Below the pieces are notes generated by a model, which did no database searches, had not been told where the DNA came from, and was given only the letters and a program-made list of their open reading frames with translations. Positions 25,336 through 33,131 of a stretch of DNA of 64,000 bases are shown here, piece after piece. The stretch lies in contig CAYZXD010000001.1 in NCBI GenBank assembly GCA_964482325.1, positions 1-64,000 on the forward strand. Reading direction: 5' to 3'. The number at the start of each line of letters is the position of its first letter. The first letter of the stretch is position 1. Source of the stretch: CAYZJV01 sp964482325. Its GTDB lineage: Bacteria > Spirochaetota > Spirochaetia > Sphaerochaetales > Sphaerochaetaceae. The translations under genes were made by a program, and so were the position numbers.

Positions 25336-26304
25336 ATGAAGGCATTGAAGATTATCGTACTTGCGCTACTCACCTGTGTGTTTATCGCATATGGTATAGG
25401 ATTCATGGTCTATCAGGGAATCGGCAATACCATGATGAATCAGCAATACTACCGATCGGTGGTACAGGAGAATAACATTTCAGGTCTCGTTCACAACGAA
25501 CTGGGTGAGATGATACCGGAGATAGTGCGTGATGGGTTAACCGGTGGAAACCCTGTCACCGCTCCTGCACAGAAAGCAGCTGTCGATGCTCAGGTTTCTC
25601 TTATCTCAACTGCGATAACCGATGCGCTGGACGAAGCATGGATTGAACAACAAGTTCTTCTTGTCACCGAAGATGTAGTAAATCTACTGAAGGGAGAGAA
25701 AAGATCATTGAGTGCTGTCATCGATATTTCGAGCAAACTGACAGTGATTGAGCAGAATATTGCAGAAGGTCTCGATGCCTTCTCCGATGCCGAACTCATG
25801 GCAATGTTCGGGGCTCCCCGTGCCTATATCCCGACGATTTCCGAACAGATTGTTGGACAGTTGGGACTTCCTAAATCACTCGTGATTAATGATTTAGTTG
25901 AAGATAATGCCCCTGGGACGATTGAGATGATCCTGGATTATATGGGGGCGGTGAATACCGCCTTCGGTATCGTTTTCTGGATTGTGGTCGTAGTATTTCT
26001 CCTGCTGTGCATCCTTTTCTGGAAAGTTGGTTCTGGGTTGCAGTGGTTTGGAATCAGCACCGCGCTCACCGGTGGTATTTTTCTTATTTCCACCATGTAC
26101 TTCTCGAAGCTGAGCGCAATTGAAAGTGTTTCAGGTACGGACCTCGATTCTCTACCAGTTTCTTCTTCGGTTATAGAGAACATTGTGAGTCTCACTATGT
26201 CGAAGATGAATCAGATGCCAATCTTCTTCATTATCGGTGGATTTATACTATTCGTCCTAGGATTGCTGATCTATAGGAAGCAAAGACTCGCCAACTTAGC
26301 GTAA
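25336..26304 (+). CDS. Membrane protein of unknown function with large extracytoplasmic domain
   Basis: 322-residue protein: one membrane helix at residues 5-25, a polar mainly helical domain of about 180 residues outside the cytoplasm, then three C-terminal membrane helices (about 210-235, 242-260, 293-313). I do not recognise the family. GGAGGGG stands six bases before the ATG at 25336; a longer frame upstream lacks a ribosome site. No close neighbour on the same strand suggests a role. Confidence 0.8.
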   Translation: MKALKIIVLALLTCVFIAYGIGFMVYQGIGNTMMNQQYYRSVVQENNISGLVHNELGEMIPEIVRDGLTGGNPVTAPAQKAAVDAQVSLISTAITDALDEAWIEQQVLLVTEDVVNLLKGEKRSLSAVIDISSKLTVIEQNIAEGLDAFSDAELMAMFGAPRAYIPTISEQIVGQLGLPKSLVINDLVEDNAPGTIEMILDYMGAVNTAFGIVFWIVVVVFLLLCILFWKVGSGLQWFGISTALTGGIFLISTMYFSKLSAIESVSGTDLDSLPVSSSVIENIVSLTMSKMNQMPIFFIIGGFILFVLGLLIYRKQRLANLA

Positions 26305-26331
26305 ACGGTATCAGAAGTCACAGGTACATGA

Positions 26332-26405
26332 TTCCCTTTGCCACCTAAACGTCACTCAATTGAAGTATCGACTATGACAGTCGACTGCAAAGTGGTAGAA
26401 GGGAA
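26332..26405 (+). repeat. Nested inverted repeats upstream of hppA
   Basis: Outer arms TTCCCTTTGCCAC (26332-26344) and GTGGTAGAAGGGAA (26392-26405) pair with a small internal bulge. Inside them a perfect 6-bp hairpin, TCGACT/AGTCGA with loop ATGAC, occupies 26368-26384. No T-run follows, so it is not a standard terminator. It could be a structured leader or a protein site. The rest of the 26305-26639 gap holds no gene I can support. Confidence 0.5.
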
Positions 26406-26639
26406 TTAACATCTCTGGGGATGGTCATTTTTGATCAGCAAAACATCTACACAAATGCTGAAAAAAATGCAAGGATAGCTGTCAAGAATGGTAAAGACCA
26501 TGGTGTATTCAGCGTGTGCACGAGTAACCTGTCGTCCTTACGAGGTTATAGTGCTAGACATTGCGCGAGTTTTACGGTTTTATGTACTGAATATGTATGG
26601 TCATACATTGATTACACCTAATTTCTAAGAGGGAGTCAT

Positions 26640-28790
26640 ATGGTAGGATTTATTGTCATTGCAGCTGTTGCTGCTTTAGCCTTTGCCGTGATCAACTATT
26701 ATGGAGTAAAGAGAAAAGATGCGGGAACGCCGGAAATGCAGCAAATTGCCGCTGCAATTCAGGAAGGGGCGAAAGCATTTCTTGTTCTTGAGTACTCCGT
26801 AATTCTCAAAGTAGTGGTTCTTATTGCAATTCTTCTTGGTGTGGTTGTCTCACCCACCAGTGCCATAGCATTTGTTTTTGGTGCAGTGATGAGTGCCAGC
26901 GCCGGATGGATTGGGATGAATATTGCCACAATCAGTAACGTGAGAGTCTCCAATGAAGCTCGCAATACCAAAAGTTTAGGAAAAACATTACGTGTTGCCT
27001 TCAGAGGCGGATCGGTAATGGGACTCTCAGTCGGTGGGTTTGCTCTCCTGGGTCTGGCTCTTGTGTATCTTGTTTTTGGCATACTCATGAAACAGGTTTC
27101 TCCGGAAAATCTGAAATTCCACACCAACTGGCTTGGTATCAGTGATATTCCCTTCACTATGACCATAAGTGCTTATGCGTTAGGTTGTTCTATCATTGCT
27201 ATGTTTAACCGTGTCGGTGGTGGTATTTATACCAAAGCTGCCGATATGGGTGCTGACCTCGTAGGAAAAACTGAAGCAGGGATTCCTGAAGATGATCCCA
27301 GAAACCCCGCCACCATTGCAGATAACGTTGGAGATAACGTAGGAGATGTTGCCGGTCTCGGTTCTGACTTACTTGAAAGTTATGTCGGAGCATTAGTATC
27401 AGCTATGATTCTGGCCGCTTATATCTATTTCTCTCGGGGAGGAATAGAGGCAAGCCTTGTCGCTAAACTGATCTATGTTCCGCTCCTTGTTGCTGCTGCC
27501 GGTATTCTCTCTTCAATGGTGGGAATTATCTACCTGCTGGTGAAGAAAGTATCCTCAAATCCGCATAAGGAATTGAATGCTGCGACCTTTGTGGGAGCGG
27601 GATTAACCATTATTTCTTCTGGATTCATCTCCTATTTCATATTTCGGGGTGAAGCACTCCAGACGATAGGATTTTCCCTTGGTGCATTTTCTCCCTGGGT
27701 ATGTGCTGTACTGGGTATCATAAGCGGTATTTTTATCGGGCAACTGGCAGAGTACTATACCAGTTATGATTTCAAACCGACGCAGAGAATTTCAGCGAGT
27801 AGTGTGGAGGGACCTGCTCTTACGATTACCGAAGGGATGAGTGTTGGAATGATTTCTGTTATTGGACCTGTGTTGATATTAGGGATTGCAATCATTGCAG
27901 CAAATATCACTGCAGGTCTGTATGGTGTAGCTATGGCGGCAATTGGTATGCTGAGTTTTGTTACAGTTACCGTATCGGTTGATACCTATGGACCGATCGC
28001 CGACAACGCCGGTGGTATCAGTGAAATGGCAAAACTGCATCCTGATGTTCGCGGTATTACTGATGAACTCGATGCTGTGGGAAATACTACAGCAGCCATC
28101 GGAAAGGGATTTGCCATCGGTTCTGCAACGCTTGCAGCTCTTTCCCTCTTCTCCTCGTATCTGTATGCACAAGCGGGTGAAAATGCAGTGCATGGTGCAG
28201 ACATGATTTTGAACATGGTAAATCCGCTTACCCTCGTCGGTGCTTTGGTAGGTGGAGCACTTCCGTATCTCTTCAGTGGCATCTTAATAAAAGCTGTTGC
28301 CAATGCTGCCCGAAAGATGGTTCAGGAAGTACGAAGACAGTTTAAAGCAGACCCCGGTATCATCCTGGGGACCAGCCTTCCTGATTATAAGACATGTATC
28401 AGTATCAGTAGTGCAGGAGCATTGGCTGAAATGAAGGTTCCCGCTATTATCGCTGTGTTAACCCCGCTTCTCACCGGTTTTCTCTTCGGTGCCGAATTTG
28501 TTGGCGGTTTATTAATTGGAACAACCCTTTCTTCTGTAATGCTTGCCCTGTATACTGCAAATGCAGGAGGTGCCTGGGATAATGGTAAAAAGTATGTGGA
28601 GAATGGACATTTCGGTGGAAAAGGCTCCGATGCCCATAAAGCTGCAGTTGTTGGAGATACGGTAGGAGATCCATTAAAAGATACCGTCGGCCCATCTCTC
28701 GATATTCTGATTAAGATTATGGCAATTGTTTCTTTGATAGCTGTATCGATTTTTAGTAAGTATAACTTGTTTTCACTTCTCATGAATTAA
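26640..28790 (+). CDS. hppA: K+-dependent membrane-bound pyrophosphatase
   Basis: 716-residue integral membrane ion pump, about 16 helices, coupling pyrophosphate hydrolysis to Na+ and/or H+ export. Substrate loops are intact: KAADMGADLVGKTE, the DNVGDNVGDVAG block, and the C-terminal GSDAHKAAVVGDTVGDPLKD. The GNTTAAIGKG motif near residue 484 has Ala where K+-independent enzymes have Lys, so it should need K+. Ion selectivity (Na+ or H+) cannot be settled by eye. GAGGGAG precedes the ATG. A gene of unknown function follows after 17 bp. Confidence 0.96.
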   Translation: MVGFIVIAAVAALAFAVINYYGVKRKDAGTPEMQQIAAAIQEGAKAFLVLEYSVILKVVVLIAILLGVVVSPTSAIAFVFGAVMSASAGWIGMNIATISNVRVSNEARNTKSLGKTLRVAFRGGSVMGLSVGGFALLGLALVYLVFGILMKQVSPENLKFHTNWLGISDIPFTMTISAYALGCSIIAMFNRVGGGIYTKAADMGADLVGKTEAGIPEDDPRNPATIADNVGDNVGDVAGLGSDLLESYVGALVSAMILAAYIYFSRGGIEASLVAKLIYVPLLVAAAGILSSMVGIIYLLVKKVSSNPHKELNAATFVGAGLTIISSGFISYFIFRGEALQTIGFSLGAFSPWVCAVLGIISGIFIGQLAEYYTSYDFKPTQRISASSVEGPALTITEGMSVGMISVIGPVLILGIAIIAANITAGLYGVAMAAIGMLSFVTVTVSVDTYGPIADNAGGISEMAKLHPDVRGITDELDAVGNTTAAIGKGFAIGSATLAALSLFSSYLYAQAGENAVHGADMILNMVNPLTLVGALVGGALPYLFSGILIKAVANAARKMVQEVRRQFKADPGIILGTSLPDYKTCISISSAGALAEMKVPAIIAVLTPLLTGFLFGAEFVGGLLIGTTLSSVMLALYTANAGGAWDNGKKYVENGHFGGKGSDAHKAAVVGDTVGDPLKDTVGPSLDILIKIMAIVSLIAVSIFSKYNLFSLLMN

Positions 28791-28807
28791 ACAAAAGGGG
28801 TGTATGT

Positions 28808-29578
28808 ATGAATTATTACTATGTAATTTTTTCGCCGATTGAAGCGCTCATTGCGAGTCAGTTGGAACCAAAAGCATTTGGAGCCTACATGGCTCGAGGA
28901 TCAAAAAAGGGTTCCGCAGAACGCCTCATGTTCGCCGAGGTAGCGGGTGAATTCGGTGATGACTTCGATTGGGAGTATGCGAAAGCAAAATGTGTGACGC
29001 ATGCAAGTGGTGAGGTGAAACATTCGGTCTACTTATCGATTTATCGCGTGATTGAACATATTCCGCTCAAACAGTATCGGAACGTATATCTGGTAAATAA
29101 AGATGGTTCTACGCTCTGTCTGGAAGCCGCCCCATATACAACACCCGGTAACTGGAGAGGATACGGCCTTTATAAAGAACATTGTCCTGTTCACCCGTTT
29201 ATTGTGAGTTCTCTAGAACCGAAGGCGTTATCTGATTACATTATCAATGATGCAACAAAGAAGATTACCGTTCCTGCAATCATATTCAATGATGTACGTG
29301 TCATCGATTTTAATGAAAAAGAAGATACGGGCAATATTGGAAGCATGTTTGAACGGGATCTTGATCACTTGAAAGATTGTATTGCCACGGTACAGAACAA
29401 AAAAGATAAGATTACGAAGACGGTCGATCGTTCTTTCGATACACGATTTTCCTACCAGATTATTGATAACGGGATCTATATCGCCAGGGGGAAAGAGATT
29501 ATTTTCTATCCCATGCTCTCTGCCGACCAGATAAAAGAGGTGGATTATGATTGGGGAAGAAGTGCAAACTTCTTCTAG
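28808..29578 (+). CDS. Unknown protein co-transcribed with hppA
   Basis: 256-residue soluble protein without signal or membrane segments; I do not recognise the family. It shows an internal likeness: an N-terminal EALIASQLEPKAFGAYM and a later PFIVSSLEPKALSDYI suggest two repeats of one domain. It begins 17 bp after hppA with AAAGGGG before the ATG, and a strong terminator follows, so both genes form one transcript. A role linked to the pyrophosphatase is inferred only from this. Confidence 0.8.
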   Translation: MNYYYVIFSPIEALIASQLEPKAFGAYMARGSKKGSAERLMFAEVAGEFGDDFDWEYAKAKCVTHASGEVKHSVYLSIYRVIEHIPLKQYRNVYLVNKDGSTLCLEAAPYTTPGNWRGYGLYKEHCPVHPFIVSSLEPKALSDYIINDATKKITVPAIIFNDVRVIDFNEKEDTGNIGSMFERDLDHLKDCIATVQNKKDKITKTVDRSFDTRFSYQIIDNGIYIARGKEIIFYPMLSADQIKEVDYDWGRSANFF

Positions 29579-29622
29579 ATCCGGCCATCTCGTTTGATTT
29601 TCTCTGTTTGTGATGCACACGT

Positions 29623-29662
29623 AATAGCACCGGAGCTGGCTCAAGAGCCCCTCGGTGCTATT
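29623..29662 (+). terminator. Intrinsic terminator of the hppA operon
   Basis: Arms AATAGCACCG (29623-29632) and CGGTGCTATT (29653-29662) pair perfectly, with further GGCTC/GAGCC pairing inside, followed by CCTTTTTAG. Confidence 0.92.
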
Positions 29663-29728
29663 CCTTTTTAGCGACTTTGAGACCTTACTGCGCAGTGATG
29701 AAATGGCTAAAATTCATGCAATGTGCAG

Positions 29729-29788
29729 TTGGCAGCATGTCTCAGTGGTGTATAATAGATATGTTCACCTGAGATCATGTGAACATAT
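29729..29788 (+). promoter_or_regulatory. Diguanylate cyclase promoter with perfect palindrome at transcription start
   Basis: TTGGCA (29729-29734) and TATAAT (29751-29756) are 16 bp apart. Directly after the -10 box, ATATGTTCAC (29759-29768) and GTGAACATAT (29779-29788) form a perfect 10-bp inverted repeat with a 10-bp spacer, covering the predicted start near 29763. It could be a repressor operator or a 5' hairpin that ends just before the GGGG that may serve as ribosome site. Confidence 0.7.
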
Positions 29789-29803
29789 GGGGTCTGAATC
29801 AAT

Positions 29804-31132
29804 ATGGAAGAGCATTATCTGCAGCAGGAATTATACGATCTGGTAAAAAGTGATACCGGCATTTTCGAGTTCATTCAATCGGGGGCTCTGGACGGTCTGT
29901 GGTATTGGGATCTGGAGCAAATCGAGCATGAATGGCTGAGTCCCAAGTTTTGGACAACACTTGGATACGATCCTGAAGACAAAAAGCATCTTGCAAGTGA
30001 ATGGCAGAATATTATCAACGAGGAAGATCTTGCTCTGTCAAAAGAAAATCTTGAGAAGCACTGTGCCGATCCCGATTATCCCTATGATCAGATTGTACGA
30101 TACAAACATAAGAACGGTTCAACTGTTTGGATACGCTGCAGAGGGATGGCCATCCGCGACTCAATGGGAAAGCCGGTACGAATGTTGGGAGCCCATACTG
30201 ACATTACCGACTTAAAAATTGCTGAAAGGGAACTCTCCCGAATATCGAGCGAATATGAAAAAGTGTTTAATGGTACACAGGATGCGGTGTTTCTGTTGCG
30301 GGTTGTCGGTCCCGGTCAATTTCGTTTTATTCGTAACAATCTTGCCCATCAACACAAAACAGGTATTCTTGCTGATCAGATCAGGGACAAATCACCTCAA
30401 GACCTTCTTGGGGAAGAATTGGGAAATATTGTTGCAAAGAATTATCAGAAATGTGTGGAAAGTAAAAGGGTGGTGACCTACGAGGAAGAGTTAGCGCTTC
30501 CCGAAGGGACTCGGTTCTGGCAGACCACACTGACGCCCATACTTGAGCAAGGCAACGTGGCATATATCGTCGGTTCGGCGACTGATCTGACCGAACGCAA
30601 AAACCTTGAGTTTAAGCTGGAAAAATATGCCCATTATGACACGTTGACCGGAATTTCCAATCGACGGCTGTTTTTTGAATATCTTGAGCGAATCATCTGC
30701 GAGAGGGGAGAGGAATCGCAGAAATTTTCACTACTCTATATCGATCTCGATGGATTTAAATATGTTAATGATACGCATGGACATGAAGCGGGAGATGCGG
30801 TCCTCATTGCCATTGCGAATCGGTTGCTTCAGAGTATTCGAAATACCGACTTTGTGGCTCGTTTAGGTGGAGATGAATTTGCCGTCATTCTTAATGGTAA
30901 TCAATCATTTTCTGCTGTACAACAATTCGCTATCACGTTGCATGACAAAATCGAGGAACCTATTACCATGGGTCCACTTCACCTTACCGTGAGCGCTTCC
31001 ATCGGTATCGCCATATTCCCTGATTCCGGAGAGGATACGGAAACACTGATGAGAAATGCCGATGTCGCAATGTATGACATCAAGAAAAATGGAAAAGGTG
31101 GCATAAAAATCTACTCAAAGCAGGTACAGTGA
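29804..31132 (+). CDS. Diguanylate cyclase with two PAS domains
   Basis: 442-residue soluble protein. PAS 1 (about 15-145, with a PAC tail ending GAHTDITDLK) and PAS 2 (about 148-265, ending GSATDLTERK) precede a GGDEF domain (about 270-440) whose active site RLGGDEF near residue 355 is intact. There is no EAL or HD-GYP part, so it should only synthesise cyclic-di-GMP. The first PAS is of the PAS_3 type. Its promoter carries a palindrome, indicating transcriptional control. It lies just upstream of the polysaccharide locus. Confidence 0.92.
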   Translation: MEEHYLQQELYDLVKSDTGIFEFIQSGALDGLWYWDLEQIEHEWLSPKFWTTLGYDPEDKKHLASEWQNIINEEDLALSKENLEKHCADPDYPYDQIVRYKHKNGSTVWIRCRGMAIRDSMGKPVRMLGAHTDITDLKIAERELSRISSEYEKVFNGTQDAVFLLRVVGPGQFRFIRNNLAHQHKTGILADQIRDKSPQDLLGEELGNIVAKNYQKCVESKRVVTYEEELALPEGTRFWQTTLTPILEQGNVAYIVGSATDLTERKNLEFKLEKYAHYDTLTGISNRRLFFEYLERIICERGEESQKFSLLYIDLDGFKYVNDTHGHEAGDAVLIAIANRLLQSIRNTDFVARLGGDEFAVILNGNQSFSAVQQFAITLHDKIEEPITMGPLHLTVSASIGIAIFPDSGEDTETLMRNADVAMYDIKKNGKGGIKIYSKQVQ

Positions 31133-31537
31133 CTTACTGCTGTCGGTTCTTCACGTTCCCGTGGTGCTTATGTCCGCCAGTAAATAGCTACAAATCCACG
31201 TGGTATACCTGTCGAATATCGATCAGATGTTTCATATCGTGAACTCATCATTTGATCTTGATAAAAGGCTTATGACCCATCACGATCTATGCAGACAAGA
31301 GCATCAAAAAACTAGTGCTGATCAGGTATTTCCCATCAAACCGCTCTTCTTCATGAGATTATTTAAACTCTCACACATGCCGTTGTAATTCTACCAGAGC
31401 TACAGGTATGCAGCAGGATTCTCAACCGCTGTGTTTGCGATGGACACATGGTGCACAAATAGAGGTAGTCATCAGCCTGTTGCTCAAGTATACTTATAGC
31501 AATTGATAGGAGGATCTGTATCGCAACTGGGAATAGA
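31133..31537. other. Gene-free gap, possibly decayed sequence
   Basis: No intact gene. On the minus strand between about 31460 and 31320 a frame broken by several stops reads pieces such as YNGMCESLNNLMKKS, faintly like the end of an IS3-type transposase, but too short and degenerate to call. AGGAGG at 31508-31513 has no start codon at usable distance. Confidence 0.4.
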
Positions 31538-32368
31538 ATGGGTAACATCTTCATCTTGCTCATTCTCATGCTATTTATGACTGTGAATATATTTGCGGGT
31601 ATGCCACCAGTCAGATATTGGACGCCGGATGGCACTGATGCGATTGTTCAAAGCATACCAAAACGAGCAGAGCCCAAAATCATTCCCATCCTCTATCATA
31701 ATATTGTCTATGGCAGAACGGGTAACGTGTATAACCGGGATATCTACAATTTTGAGCAGGATCTCAAGTTTTTTAAGAAGAATTTTACTATCATCACCTT
31801 TGACGATCTCATCAGTATCACCGAAGGGACCGTAGAGCTCAATACTGATGCAGTTATCATCACCTTTGATGATGGGGACCTCTCCATGTACGCAATTGTC
31901 TACCCCCTGCTTGTTGAATATGATATTCCTGCCACATTCTTCATTGTTCCGAGCTTTGTCGGAAAAGTGGGTTATATGAGCTGGGAACAGATCAGAGCGA
32001 TGGAAGGGTATCGTAATAAAAACGGAAAGAAGCTGTTTACTTTTGAGTCGCATTCTTTAACGCATGCACCGCTAGGCGAGCTCTCTTATACGCAGATTCT
32101 GTATGAATTAGTTGAATCAAAACGTATAATAGAACAGGAAACGTTGCAGCCTGTTTCCGTTATTGCGTTGCCTTATGGAAGTGGAGCTCAGTCCGACCAG
32201 GTGCGCAAAGCTGTGCAACACAGTGGGTATCGCATGATTCGTACATCATTCCCTTCGGCTATCTCTCCTGACTCGATAGATCTATACAACTTATCTGCTT
32301 TCAATGTTGAAAGTTACAGTACCGATACACTGATCAAAAATATTCAGCAGATCCTGAAGAGGAGATAA
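31538..32368 (+). CDS. Polysaccharide deacetylase (NodB domain), exported
   Basis: 276-residue carbohydrate esterase 4 protein. A signal peptide spans residues 1-20 (ending FAG). Catalytic motif 1 is ITFDDGD (Asp base and metal Asp) and motif 2 is SHSLTH (metal His pair), as in PgaB, IcaB and peptidoglycan deacetylases. It would remove N-acetyl groups from a polymer in the periplasm. Its last codons contain the ribosome site of the following GH16-like gene, 4 bp downstream. With the facing glycosyltransferase operon it suggests synthesis of a partly deacetylated exopolysaccharide. Confidence 0.9.
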   Translation: MGNIFILLILMLFMTVNIFAGMPPVRYWTPDGTDAIVQSIPKRAEPKIIPILYHNIVYGRTGNVYNRDIYNFEQDLKFFKKNFTIITFDDLISITEGTVELNTDAVIITFDDGDLSMYAIVYPLLVEYDIPATFFIVPSFVGKVGYMSWEQIRAMEGYRNKNGKKLFTFESHSLTHAPLGELSYTQILYELVESKRIIEQETLQPVSVIALPYGSGAQSDQVRKAVQHSGYRMIRTSFPSAISPDSIDLYNLSAFNVESYSTDTLIKNIQQILKRR

Positions 32369-32372
32369 TCAT

Positions 32373-33131
32373 TTGAGCCAAGGACTTCGTGCAGCTATTG
32401 TATTTTTGTTGTTCTGCATGTGTGCCCCACTGTATAGTTCTCCTGTTATTCAGCGACCGGAGAATCAAAGTTCCCGCGAAATTGACTTTTGTGGGTTTAC
32501 CTGGAGAGTAAAGTCGTCCATTGTACCTGTGGCACCAGGTCCAAATATCTATCGCGGAACTGAAGATGCAGTTTTTGTAAGTGAAAGAGGTCTCCATCTC
32601 ACTATCGGAAGAGACCAGGATCACTGGTATGCTACCGAAATATTCACAAGAAAACGAGTTGGTTATGGTACTTATACTTTCACGGTTGAAACCGATGCGC
32701 TCAACTACGATCCTTCCGTGGTAGCCGGGTTTTTCACCTGGGACAGCGAACCGGTAGAGTTCAATCGGGAGATCGATATCGAGTTTGCTTCATGGGGGAG
32801 TCACGACGGAATCAGGTTCCAGTACGTTGTGCAACCGTACAGTATACCGGAAAGAATCACCGTTTTTGATCCAAAGCTTCAGGGAAGTGTATCCACCCAT
32901 CGCATTATATGGCTCGCCGACTCCGTTGAATTTTTAAGTTATCATGGGGTAGTCGATCCCGATGATCCCGAAGCTGACACCATGCTGATGAATCAATGGA
33001 AATTTATCGGGGATGTCCCATCAGAAGGAAGAACCCGATTCAGAATCAACCTATGGTTGTTCCAAGGGAAAGAACCGGCAAAACAGACTGAAATGATCTT
33101 GCGATCTTTCAAGTTCGACCCTTTGCGTTAG
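32373..33131 (+). CDS. Exported GH16-like glycoside hydrolase
   Basis: 252-residue protein with a signal peptide (residues 1-22) and a beta-jelly-roll of the concanavalin/GH16 type. The catalytic ExDxE motif is REIDIEFASW near residue 134, with both glutamates and the Asp present. Typical substrates are beta-1,3- or beta-1,4-glucans. The start is TTG, chosen because GAGGAG is eight bases upstream. It is coupled to the deacetylase gene and overlaps the end of the convergent GT2 gene by 23 bp. It may trim or release the polymer made by that synthase. Confidence 0.82.
   Translation: MSQGLRAAIVFLLFCMCAPLYSSPVIQRPENQSSREIDFCGFTWRVKSSIVPVAPGPNIYRGTEDAVFVSERGLHLTIGRDQDHWYATEIFTRKRVGYGTYTFTVETDALNYDPSVVAGFFTWDSEPVEFNREIDIEFASWGSHDGIRFQYVVQPYSIPERITVFDPKLQGSVSTHRIIWLADSVEFLSYHGVVDPDDPEADTMLMNQWKFIGDVPSEGRTRFRINLWLFQGKEPAKQTEMILRSFKFDPLR

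Noticed and set aside
26421..26621. 66-codon frame upstream of hppA
   Set aside because: No ribosome site, no family resemblance, and an ordinary composition for noncoding sequence.
31320..31460. Possible IS3-type transposase remnant
   Set aside because: Only about 15 suggestive residues between several stops and no inverted repeats or target duplication; too weak to call.
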